Positions 46,731 through 56,491 of a DNA stretch of 64,000 nt are shown in pieces (the stretch's first letter is position 1; each line of letters begins with the position of its first letter). The notes beneath the pieces were generated by a model. That model saw only the letters and a list, made by a program, of their open reading frames with translations. It did no database searches and had not been told where the DNA came from. Position numbers and translations under genes: made by a program. Origin of the DNA: Wolfiporia cocos (taxonomy: Eukaryota > Basidiomycota > Agaricomycetes > Polyporales > Phaeolaceae); contig JACCLO010000026.1 in the NCBI GenBank assembly GCA_029448655.1, forward strand, positions 62,001 through 126,000, in the 5' to 3' direction.

Positions 46731-47733
46731 TAGTATGGGTGCCTTAGTAAACATTTCCTTGAGTTTGTCAAAATGTTGTTGTTCTTCAGTATTCCATTTC
46801 CAATCCATGTCTCCTGTTAGACTAGTTAGTGGTTTTACAATGTGTGAGTGATTTAGTATGAATTTTCTGTAGAAATTAGCAAATCCTAAGAATGACTGTA
46901 GTTCCTTCTTGTTTCATGGTGTTGGCCATTTGGTGATTGCTTCTACTTTCCCCATGTCCATTTCTATTCGTTGATGTGATATTATATATCCCAAGTATTC
47001 AATTTTACTTTGTTCAAATTCACATTTCTCTGGCTTGCATGTTAGTTTGTGTTGTCTTAGTATGTCCAATACCTGTTTGGTTATTTTCCTGTTTTCCTCT
47101 AGGTCCTCTGTGAAGATTAGTATATCATCAAGATATATGATTACTTTTCCTGTAAGTATTAGTTCCTTGAATATTTCATTCATGAAGGTTTGGAATATAG
47201 ATGGTGTGTTGGTGAAGCCAAAAAACATTACCAGTGGTTCATATAATCTCCTATTTGTGATGAAGGCTGCTTTTTCTTCATCTCCTTCCTTTAACCATAT
47301 GTTGGTGTATCCCCATCTAATATCCAATTTGCTAAAGTATTTGGCCTTTTTCATCTTGCCTAATAATTCTCTTATCAGTGGTAAAGGGTATTTATTCTTC
47401 TTGGTTAACTTGTTCAGCTTTCAATAATCCTGTATTGGTCATAACTTCCCATCCTTCTTTTTAACAAAGAAGAAGGATGCTCCCCAGAGAGACTTTGATG
47501 GTCTTATCTTTCTGTTTTTGAGGTTTTCTATGATAAAGTTGTCTAATGCTTCTTGTTCCTTTATGGTTAACAGGCATATTTTTCTGCAGTAGGGTTTGGC
47601 ATCAGGTACCAGTTCTATCACATGGTCCCAGGGTCTGTGGTTTGGTAATGTTTCTTCATATTCTGCCTCATTGAATATGTCAGTGTAATCCCACAAATAT
47701 TTTGTTACCATGTCTTTCATTTGTTTGGCCATG
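46731..47733 (-). pseudogene. pol: E3 pol: reverse transcriptase
   Basis: PWDHVIELVPDAK, IRPSKSLWGASFFFVKKKDGKL, then a TGA, PIQDY, another TGA, KLNKLTKKNKYPLPLI, KLDIRWGYTNIW, FGFTNTPSIFQTFMNEIF and catalytic YLDD in IIYLDDILIFTED. A TGA also follows WPTP. The three TGA codons stand where Arg is expected in related elements, so each is one C-to-T change at a CGA codon. Confidence 0.8.
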
Positions 47734-48277
47734 TGTTATGGTCCGCACAGGGAGTATTGAATATCTTTTGCTTAACACCTCACTGGAGAGGAGGGACTTA
47801 GCGTTCAACCGCTTTATCTCACGCTTACTTCTAGGGGTCTCCGCCCAACCGTTGGCCCCGTTTCATGTACAACAGCCCTATGCCCATAGTCTCGCGGTAT
47901 ATCAGGTTCTAGCTGATATCTTGTGTCTAACCACAGGATTCTTGCGTTTCACCTCCTGTTGTGCTCAACCGCAACAGTTCGTATTTGTTATCCTAGCCCG
48001 CTAGCCTTATGGACTTAATAGTAGCAGTACTAAGGACACTATGACCCCGGTTATAGGATCGCAGTATATAACCTGATGTAAATACCGGTCAAGTTCCTCA
48101 GCTCGACCTTGTTGAATTACAAGGATCTTATACTCGTTCTCAAAGACTTAAGCAATTAAGTCTGCAGCTTGTATATCGACACTCTGACTCTGCCGAGTCC
48201 AACAAGTAGTGCGCTACTTGATACACTGAGTAACTCGACTTGGTTATTTCAGCTGAACGGATATTCGATCCGTAACA
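47734..48277 (+). mobile_element. Solo LTR (subfamily A), 544 bp, TSD CCATG
   Basis: TGTTATGG...CCGTAACA; CCATG at 47729-47733 and 48278-48282. Same subfamily as the E1 5' LTR, with TATATAACC and the AGCTCGACCTT self-primer. Confidence 0.95.
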
Positions 48278-48331
48278 CCATGGTTGTTTCTCCTGGTTGT
48301 ATGGTGATGTCCATAGCTTTGGTTGCATTTA

Positions 48332-49942
48332 CAGTGACTTACAAAACTGTTGACAAGATTGCTTGACTTACATTGTTGTGGTCACATCTTGAGCTACACT
48401 GCATGGATTCTCATGAATAACATCTTTTTAGAAAGCCATACATCTCAAGTGTTTTATTATATCACAATGATAATATTTTGTCTCATCAAAATCAAGAATC
48501 ACAATCTTCTTTAAAGGCCACCAAAATCAACAGTTTTGTAACATGCATTCCAGACCATGAAAATCCAATATTTCTAGTACTTGGTGTATCCTCCCTTGGC
48601 TTTCAACACTGCATCTGCCCTCTCTGGCATACTTTGGATCAGGTTCTGACATACAGACATGTCAATAGCCTACCACTCCTTCTCCACCCTCTCCCATAGC
48701 TGGGTGATCCCATTGGGCGGTTTCTCATAATTTGCAAGTTTTCTTTTGAGGTGGCTCCATAGATGTTCTATGGGATTAAGGTCTGAGGACTGAGCAGGCC
48801 ACACCATGGTCTTGATACCATGCTCCTGGAGCCACCTCTGTGCCTTCTTGCTAGTGTGCTTGGGGTCATTGTCCTGCTGAAATATCATCTCCTCCACAGT
48901 TTTCCCCCAATGCTCCAAGCTATTCTGAAGCTCATCCTTCAGAATGCTTACATAGAGGTCTGAATCTATCTTACCATCAATTCTGCAGGAAAACCCTACT
49001 CCCTCCCAGCTCATACAGCCCCACATCATCAATGATCCACCACAAAACTTGAGGGTACCCTGAACCAGCCTGTCACTAAGTCCTTCTCCAGGCTTCCTCC
49101 ATACCCATTGCCTCCCATTTGACCCCAAACAATCAATTTTGGTCTCATCAGACCATATAACCTGCTTCCAGTCATTCAGAGTCCAATGCTGGTGGGCTAG
49201 AGCAAAGTCCATTCTTGCAGACTTATGACGTGCAGTAAGCTTGGGCCTTTTTTGCTTCACCACAGCCTTCATCCCAGCTTTCTTTAGTGCTCTGCACACA
49301 GTCTGTGCATTGACTGTCTTTCCTGTAACATCTGATAGGGCCCTAGCCACTGCAGGAGCAGTGCTTGCCTTGTCAGTTCCAATAAGACGGATGGCATAGC
49401 AGAGGTTGGTAGTGGTAAGAATAGAAGGATGGCATCCTTTAGCTTTGGGAAGTCCAGAGCAATGCTGTGCACGCAGCTTACTAATTGTTGAATAGTGAAC
49501 ACCAGTCTCCTTCCCAATCTGACGACAAGATTTGCCCTGATTCAGCAAAAAGAGAATGTGTTGGGTGGTATCAACAGAAATGGGCTGGTGCATGATGGTG
49601 GTCAGAAGCAAGTGAGTGTTTGTGCTTGTTTATGAGTCTATGAGTCTTTTATATCATCACATGACTAATATTCTCACACTACATAGCCTACAAAATGAAA
49701 TAATGAAAGATTTCCATAACCAGAGCTGTCAGTTACAAAAGTGTTGACAAGGGTGACCTCTAAAGAAAATGGCATATCTCTCTGATAACATCATCAAATA
49801 TTAGAGTAGAGACTCCATTTTGAAGCATAGATGTAAGGCTTTGAAACGCCATTATATTCATTATATTTCATACAGAATAGCTTGAGATATAACCAAAGCA
49901 ATGTGAATTAAGCAATCTCATCAACGGTTTTGTAAGTCACTG
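48332..49942 (-). mobile_element. Tc1/mariner element with TA duplication
   Basis: 1611 bp. Terminal inverted repeats: left CAGTGACTTACAAAACTG, right CGGTTTTGTAAGTCACTG, each flanked by TA (48330-48331 and 49943-49944). Contains one transposase gene. It lies between the protease and RT of E3. Confidence 0.95.
48574..49584 (-). pseudogene. Tc1-type DD34E transposase with one premature stop
   Basis: The N-terminal paired-like HTH (FLLNQGKSCRQIGKETGVHY) precedes the DDE core: VIWSDETKID, FQQDNDPKHTS and LNPIEHLWSHLK, with 34 residues between the last two acidic positions as in Tc1. Best start is MHQPISVDTTQ (49584), though an upstream start at 49611 is in frame. The frame is clean until TAG at 48670-48672 after VEKEW; beyond it AIDMSVCQNLIQSMPERAD to the true end TKY at 48574 is intact. 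The protein would be about 335 residues, normal for the family. Since the DDE core precedes the stop, a shortened protein may still be made. Confidence 0.9.
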
Positions 49943-49944
49943 TA

Positions 49945-50281
49945 TATAATCTATAGAGTAGGTGTCACTTGTTAGTACCTGATTTCCATACTCTATGGAT
50001 TTTTTCCTAATCAGTGTTGCATCCCATTCATTCTTGTGTTTGATGATTTGGTTGATGTCTATTATGAGTATTTTGTCTCCTTCTTCTATAGTTTCTCTGT
50101 CACAATCACATGTGAATGTTAATTTGCATTTTTTCCAGTCAATTTCAGGGTTGTGTGTTGATAGCCAGTCAAATCCTAAGAATATGTCAGTATCTCCCAA
50201 GTTTACTAATTTCAATTGTATTTGTTCTATGTGTTCTTCAACATACATTGTTACTTCCGCATATTTGGTAATGTCCCCGTC
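49945..50281 (-). pseudogene. pol: E3 pol: aspartic protease, C-terminal part
   Basis: DTDIFLGFDWLSTHNPEIDW is the typical end of gypsy proteases. The N-terminal part with the DSG motif is missing, cut off at 50281 by the LTR. Confidence 0.7.
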
Positions 50282-50369
50282 TGACACAGAATAACTCATC
50301 TAGTGTCATCCACAGGTGGCCCCCTAGGGCCCAAGCCTAACAGGTTGGTGCAACGTAGTACCAGACTAG
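50282..50369 (-). mobile_element. Left piece of an LTR split by E4
   Basis: TGACACAGAATAAC starts it, like other LTRs here. The other piece is at 63643-64000. The duplication of this LTR cannot be checked because its right end is outside the window. Confidence 0.7.
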
Positions 50370-50876
50370 TGACCCAAGACTCACTTATGTTCTGGGTTGG
50401 GGTCGAAACATTGAAGTCGAAGTCGAGTTGGTAGAACGAGTCAAGTGCAGCAGTAGTTATAGGCTACAGCGGCGTGTAACAGATTGATAGTTCTAAGGAC
50501 TTAGACCTTAGACGTCTCAGCTTATATACATGTAGGGCACTACCTAAGAACTGCCTGCCCTAATGCTATTGGGTCTGTGCGCTGAGCGGTAATGCTCAGT
50601 GCTTCGGGAATGGTGCCATAATGGCGTGCTTTGAGCTAGCGTAAGCTAGATATGATAAGCGGGCTAAAGGCCGTAGAGCGTTAACGCGGGGCCGATGACC
50701 GGTTAGAGATGACTCATTCTCTAGAACATTCGAGTAGTTTCGAGAAGAGTGATGGTATCGTGGTTAGGTTTACTAACTACATTGCATACGACTTATCTTT
50801 GGATAGGTCGTAGAAAATCGAAATAAAATGGAGTAAATCCAGGAAAAATTAGGTAAATGCCTAGAAAACTGTGACA
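50370..50876 (-). mobile_element. E4 3' LTR
   Basis: 507 bp, minus sense, TGTCACAG start next to the purine tract. The LTR at 63131-63637 is nearly identical; I saw only a few differences. Confidence 0.95.
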
Positions 50877-50920
50877 TTACCCCTTCCTTAGATTTTTGTC
50901 TCCAAAAAGGGTTAGTATTT

Positions 50921-52982
50921 CTACTTTCCCGTTGAACCAAACCCTCCTTCCTTTTGTGTACCCATGGTACCATACGTTCTGTCGTATGCTTTGATACCCA
51001 TGATATTTTCTTCCGGGTTGGGGGCTGGTAAAATGATTAACTGAGCAATTTTGTCAGTGTCATTGATATGTGCGTAGTCATTACCGAGGTTTCGGATCAT
51101 GACTTTGATTTCTCCTCTATAGTCCCAGTCGAGGACACCTCCAACGACTAATAGGTCTTTTAGAGCCATACTAGATCGTGTCATGAGTTGTCCGTAATGC
51201 CCGTAAGGGGGCAGGAACCTGAGGCCTGTTGGTATTACTGCCAACTTCCCTGGTGGGATTGCTACGTCGGCAATTGACTTGATGTCGTAGCCGGCGGAGT
51301 GTGTAGTTCCTTTAGCAGGGAACTGTTCACCATGTTGTTCAGGTTTGAAATCTTTAGCAAAGATTAGTTCTTTGTTAAAGACTACATTGTCATCGACGAA
51401 GTTTCCGAAGGGGTCTCTTTTGACCCATTTAGATTCTGGTTTGAGTGGCCTTTCAGGTCTTTCCTCATCTGAATCGTATCCTTCGGATTCGTCCTCGTCG
51501 TCATCCTTTTGCATGGGCCAGTCATCCGGCCAGAGGTAACGATCCCCTACTTTCCAGTCTGGGTCGTCTTCAGGGTCAGCTACTGCTATTTGGTGTAGTA
51601 GCGCTTTACTAGTGTCTAGAGGGACTTCACGTCTCCTGGTTGACTTTCTAGTTGGTTCAGCATCGAATGATTTTGCTTTATACTCGTTGAGTATTTCGAT
51701 TGCTCCATCAAGATTGCTTTCGGGTTCCCAGGTGTCTGATTCCTGGGTTGTGTCTTTCCAGTGAATTAGGAATTCGTTCTTTCCTTGTCGTTTTCTATGA
51801 CTGAGGATTGATTCGACTTCCCATTCATCTGGTTCAACTTCGTCCATTTCTGGTAGAGGTTGTTTCTGTCCCCTGATACTCGATGTTTTGTAGGGGTAGA
51901 GCTTTGAAGCGTTGAAGACTGGGTGGTAGGCTCTGTATTGAGATCCCATCCTTAGTTTGAACGTTACTTTGGATAACTGTTCAATGATCGTGAACGGGCC
52001 TATTCCCCTAGGGGCTAAGCTTCGTTCCGAGTCTTGATAGTCTTTTGTTCGCAACATGACTCTGTCGCCAACCTTGAAAGGAGTTTCTTTCTTCCCTTGG
52101 TCGGCGTACCACTTCCATCTTTCTCCTGCTACTAACATTGCTGCTTTCGCTTGGGCTTGCGCATTCCGTCTAGCCTGTGCGATCTCATTGAGATCTTGGT
52201 TGGGCGAGATTTCTATGTCGCTTGGGCCTGCCCTCGGGTGCCTTCCTAATTCTAAATAGAACGGGGAATATTTGGTGGTTTCCGAGGCAACATTGTTGTA
52301 CGCGAATTCTGCTGTAGGCAAGAACTCGGTCCAGTTGTCTTTTTCGTAAGTGTTGACATAACACCTTAGGTACTGTTCGAGTGTTTGATTTACTCGTTCA
52401 GTTTGGCCATCCGCTTGGGGATGATAAGCTGTGGTCATTGACCTCTCTATTTGGAGAGTCTTACACCATAGCTTGAATAGCTCTGACGAGAATTGTACTC
52501 CTCTGTCCGAGATGATTTGTTTAGGTAATCCGTGTAACGGATAGAACCTTTGGTACAGGACTGTTGCCAGATCCTTAGTACCGAAGCTAGAGCTTATGGG
52601 GTAGAAGTGTGCTCGTTTGGCCAAGCGGTCTACTATAACCATTATAGTGTCTAACGATTTGTTGCCTAGTTTGGACTTTGGCAGATACATGATGAAGTCA
52701 CATGTAATTGTGTCCCAAGGTGCTTCTGGCACCGGGTTGGGCTGTAGCATGCCATAGGGCTTTTCAGACCTATTTTTCATGCGTTGGCATTGATCGCAAC
52801 TGGATACGTAATTCATTACGTAGGTGTTGATTGACGGCCACCAGTAGTTCCTGGTTATTAGTTCGTATGTTTTCCATTGTCTGAAGTGACCTGCGGTTGG
52901 ATGATCGTGGTGTTTTTCCACGACTTTACGTCTAATTTCTGGTACGTCTGGAACGTAGACCTTTCCATTATGGAGGAGAAGG
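50921..52982 (-). pseudogene. pol: E4 pol C-terminus: integrase, chromodomain, dUTPase
   Basis: Zinc domain HHDHPTAGHF with CDQCQRMK; core with TCDFIMYLPK, IISDRGVQFSSELF and PQADGQTERVNQ (DDE); C-terminal APRGIGPFTIIEQ and HPVFNASKLYPY. The chromodomain follows: EWEVESILSHRKRQ, FLIHWKDTTQESDTWEPESNL. After an acidic linker a dUTPase closes the protein: HSAGYDIKSI, GQLMTRSSMALK, GGVLDWDYRGEIKV, DKIAQLIIL and the glycine-rich motif 5 GGFGSTGK. All five dUTPase motifs are present. This frame is unbroken for more than 660 codons; only the LTR at 52983 and the upstream damage make it non-functional. The chromodomain would aim integration at modified histones. Confidence 0.93.
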
Positions 52983-53559
52983 TGTCACAAACTTACTTGT
53001 TTGTGAGGACCTGCGCTGCAGGGGAATCCTAACGTGCCTAACGAGGCATGTGTGCGACCGCGACAGCGGTGACCGGGTCGGCTGTACCAAGGGCGAACCC
53101 AACCCGAGGACTCCTAGCGGCGACATAACATGGCGGCACACAGTCAAGCGAGACAAGAGAGGCCCCCGGGGCAGAGACGCATCACGCGCATAGCAAGAAA
53201 GGGGCCAAGGCCCAATGACTAGAATCTCAAAGATGAGGGAGTAAGCCCTCATCGCTGCAGTATAAGTACATGTGTTGGAACGCTAAGTATCTAGCCTGCC
53301 CTACAGACATGGCCTGTGCGCATGTAACGTAAGCGTGACCGTACAAGTAACGTAACATGTAACTATATGGTGACCTATCATGTGAGTACCTGGCACGCGC
53401 GCTGTCTGACTAGCGCGCGCCTACTGGGTCAGGTGATCCTGGAGGTAACTAGGGCGCGACCGAGAGGAAACGTAAAGTGAGCGGGGCGCGCGCGCGTGCA
53501 GCGGCGCTCATACAACCATAGTAAGGGATGCTGGTACCCCCCAGGGGTGAACCGTGACA
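52983..53559 (-). mobile_element. Solo LTR, 577 bp, TSD GAAGG, in E4 pol
   Basis: TGTCACAAACTTAC...CGTGACA; GAAGG at 52978-52982 and 53560-53564. Removing it restores FENGLLLHNGKVYVPDV. Confidence 0.95.
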
Positions 53560-55341
53560 GAAGGCCGTTTTCGAAGTTCCATTGTTTCAACTCCTTTTTG
53601 AACTCTCTTGGTCCAGTGCTTAGAAGTTCTTTATACTTCTTTGTGACTTCGTCTTTAAGTAATGCTAGTCGGATTTCTTCTAGCATATCTGTTTCCAGAG
53701 TCCCTGGAACTTCTTGTTGTTCCGAGGTTATGGCTCTGACTGCAAATTCTTTGGTGAAAAATTCCGGTTTAAGGAGGATTTTGTCTCGATTGTCGAGTTC
53801 CACCCCCTCCTCATGATCTGACCTCCTGGATAGAGGATCAGCTGTGAGCATTGTTTTTCCAGGCTTATGGTTGAGCTGGAAATTGAAGCGTGTTAGGTAC
53901 AACGCCCATCTCGCTTGTCTACGAGTTAGTTTTTGAGCCGTTTTGAAGTATGTTAGGTTCATGTGGTCTGTCCATATTTCGAAAGGCTTTTCGTGTCCTT
54001 CGAGATAATGACGCCACTCCTCTAATGCTCTGATTATGGCGAGGAGTTCTTTGTCATATATCTCGTAGTTTCGTTCTGGCTCTGTCATTGACTTGGAGTA
54101 GAACGCGACCGGGTGATATTTGTTATCAGTTGGGTCGAATTGAGATAACACTGCCCCTGTTGCGAAGTCCGAGGCATCAGATTCGATTCTGAATGCTTGG
54201 TCTTGGTCAGGGATCCTTAGGATTGGTGCTGTTGTGAATGCTTTCTTTAATTCGTTGAAAGCATTTTGTTGATCTTCACCCCAAGACCATTCCTGGTTCT
54301 TGCGGGTTAATGATGTTAGAGGTCTGACTATCTTTGAGAAGTCCTTGATGAATCGCCTATAAAAGTTGGCGAATCCTATGAAGGCTTGTACTTCTTTTAC
54401 TTTCCTTGGTTCCGGCCAGGTTTGAACCCCATCATATTTTGAAGGATCCATGGCTACCTTTCCCTTGGAGATAATCATTCCTAAATACTCAATCGATGAT
54501 TGTTCGAAAAAGCATTTTTCAGGTTTGGCATAGAGATCGCAGTCTTGGAGCCTTTTCAGGACCCCTTTTACGATCTTTCTATGTTCGACCAGGTCGTTGC
54601 CGAAAATAAGTATGTCGTCTAGATAGACGATTACTTTTCCTGATCTGATGAAGTCGTCTAGGACGTTGTTCATCATAGCTTGGAATGTCCCTGGCGCGTT
54701 GCAGAAACCGAAATACATTACGGTGGCCTCATATAGACCTCGGTGCGTTACGAAGGCTGTTTTCCATTCGTCACCTTCCTTTATCCTTACGTTGTTGTAT
54801 CCCCATCGTAAGTCGATTTTTGTAAAGATCGATGCTTGGGCAAGTTGATCTATCAACTCAGAGATACGGGGTATAGGATATTTGTTTTGGACCGTAATGT
54901 CGTAACTTTCGGTAGTCTACTACCATCCTTAGCCCTCCATCCTTCTTTTTGACGAAGAATACTGGAGAGGCGAAAGGGGATTGGGACGGTTGAATATAAC
55001 CTTTTGCTAGCTCCTCATCGATCCATTGGTCGAGTGAGTTTTTCTCGTTTGGAGACATAGCATAAGGTTTTGCTGGTTTAGGGAATTCTGCTCCCTCTTT
55101 AATATCGATTGCGTGATCGTATTGTTTACGAGTTGGCATTCGATAACTTGCTTGTTGAGAGAATACAGTTGGTCTGTATTCTTCATATTCCTTCGGGACT
55201 AGTGTCTTCCATTTTTCAATGTCGACTTGTCCTTCTGGATCTTTGTTATTTAGTGTTGCTTTTACCAGCTGAGCGAACACTGTTGCGTCGTCATTGTCTA
55301 GCGTACTAAGCCAGTTGACAAACGGATTGATTGGTTCTGGT
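53560..55341 (-). pseudogene. pol: E4 pol: reverse transcriptase and RNase H
   Basis: From 55341: PTVFSQQASYRMPTRKQYDHA, KGYIQPSQSPFASPVFFVKKK, MVVDYRKL. There the frame breaks: about two bases are missing near 54905, where NDITVQNKYPIPRI should follow. Downstream [37 protein letters not shown] in VIVYLDDILIF, EYLGMIISKGKVAMD, then RNase H FRIESDASDFATGAVLSQ, YDKELLAIIRALEEW and WTDHMNLTYF. All catalytic parts are present outside the frame break. Confidence 0.88.
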
Positions 55342-55830
55342 TGTCACAGATTTTGTGGCATGTTTTAATGTATTACCCCTCCCTGGCTCGAACCCAGGAC
55401 TTCACGTTCTAGTAGTCACATGACTGGTGCCCGGTAGTGTAGTGGTATATAGCGTACTCGTCCGACAGGACATACGGTCACATGATAAGTAGGTCACATG
55501 GTATATACTGGGGCACATGATAGATAGCGCACGGCCCATGCCTTTAGGGCAGTACTTACATAGTAGCGCGTTGTCTCCCCATGTATATAAACCTACTCGC
55601 TGAGGTCTTACTACCTCAGTTCGATTATCATCGGCATTGGGGCGAGTCCCTCAGTTACACTCTGAACCTCTGCGTGCTAGACTGGTGGTCGACATAACTA
55701 CTTGGTTACTGTCTACCTTGGGTCGTTAGTCAACACCCATCCAGTCGCCCTTCAAGACGTTAGGTCTTAGCCTTAGACGTTAGGTTATAGGCGGGGCGTT
55801 AGTATCGTACGTCAAAGTAAAACTGTGTCA
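55342..55830 (+). mobile_element. Solo LTR, 489 bp, TSD CTGGT, in E4 pol
   Basis: TGTCACAG...AACTGTGTCA; CTGGT at 55337-55341 and 55831-55835. ATGTATATAAACC is a clear TATA box. Removing it joins IGEPEPINPFVNWL in frame. Confidence 0.95.
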
Positions 55831-56491
55831 CTGGTTCTCCTATTATATCAATAGGTAGATCCCAAATTGTAACTTCTTCAGTGAGATCGGTATTCTCTTC
55901 TTGTGAAGTCTTTGAAGGAGGTGACTTATGGATACATTCAGCTTTACAGCGTGAATAGTCCATCTCTCCTTTAACCCAATCGAAGTGTGGGTTGTGTTTT
56001 CGTAGCCAGTCGTACCCGAGGATAAGGTCATGACCTTGGATTTTCATCACGGCGAGGCCGATTTTCTCTTTGTGATGTCCGTGCGTCATATATGCTTTCA
56101 CCAATTTATTCATTAGACCGTTCGAGTTTTTTGATCCATCCGCGTTATGAACATGCAGCAGTGGATTTAGCTCTCCTGTAACAAGTTTGTTACTTGTTAC
56201 AAAATCGCTGTCTATGACTGATAATGAAGCACCAGAGTCGACTAGTGCTGTTGCTTGTACTTTTTGCCCGTATACCCAGAGTGTGACGTTGATCCGGAAG
56301 GACTTAGTCACATCGTTTGCATCGTTTGTTTTTAAATAATTTATTTTCTCTGGTACCGAAATACAGGACTTATATTTACTTTGGAACGCACATGGACAAG
56401 CTTTCACATGCGTTCGAAGAAGAAATCCGGATTGATCAATTCCGGGGGTGTTCTCGTAGTTCTGGTGCCGATGGGGGCCCAGAACGAGTCG
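55831..56491 (-). pseudogene. pol: E4 pol: aspartic protease
   Basis: Catalytic ALVDSGASLSVID is intact, with LAVMKIQGHDLILGYDW and HNPHFDWVKGEMDY. The N-terminal side begins right at the tandem LTR element. The protease frame differs from the gag frame by one base, as is usual where frameshifting joins gag and pol. Unlike E1, the active-site Asp is kept. Confidence 0.88.

Larger units (their letters stand above)
43533..50281 (-). mobile_element. E3: old Ty3/gypsy chromodomain element, degraded and with four nested insertions
   Basis: On the minus strand: protease (50281-49945), Tc1 (49942-48332), pol start, LTR (48277-47734), RT (47733-46731), LTR (46725-46366), RNase H and integrase (46365-44732), LTR (44726-44228), chromodomain and C-terminal tail (44222-43533). 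Many stop codons, mostly TGA in place of CGA. The 5' part is cut at 50281 by another LTR. Confidence 0.85.

Noticed and set aside
51345..51539. Ser-rich plus-strand frame in E4
   Set aside because: Antisense to the acidic linker between chromodomain and dUTPase.
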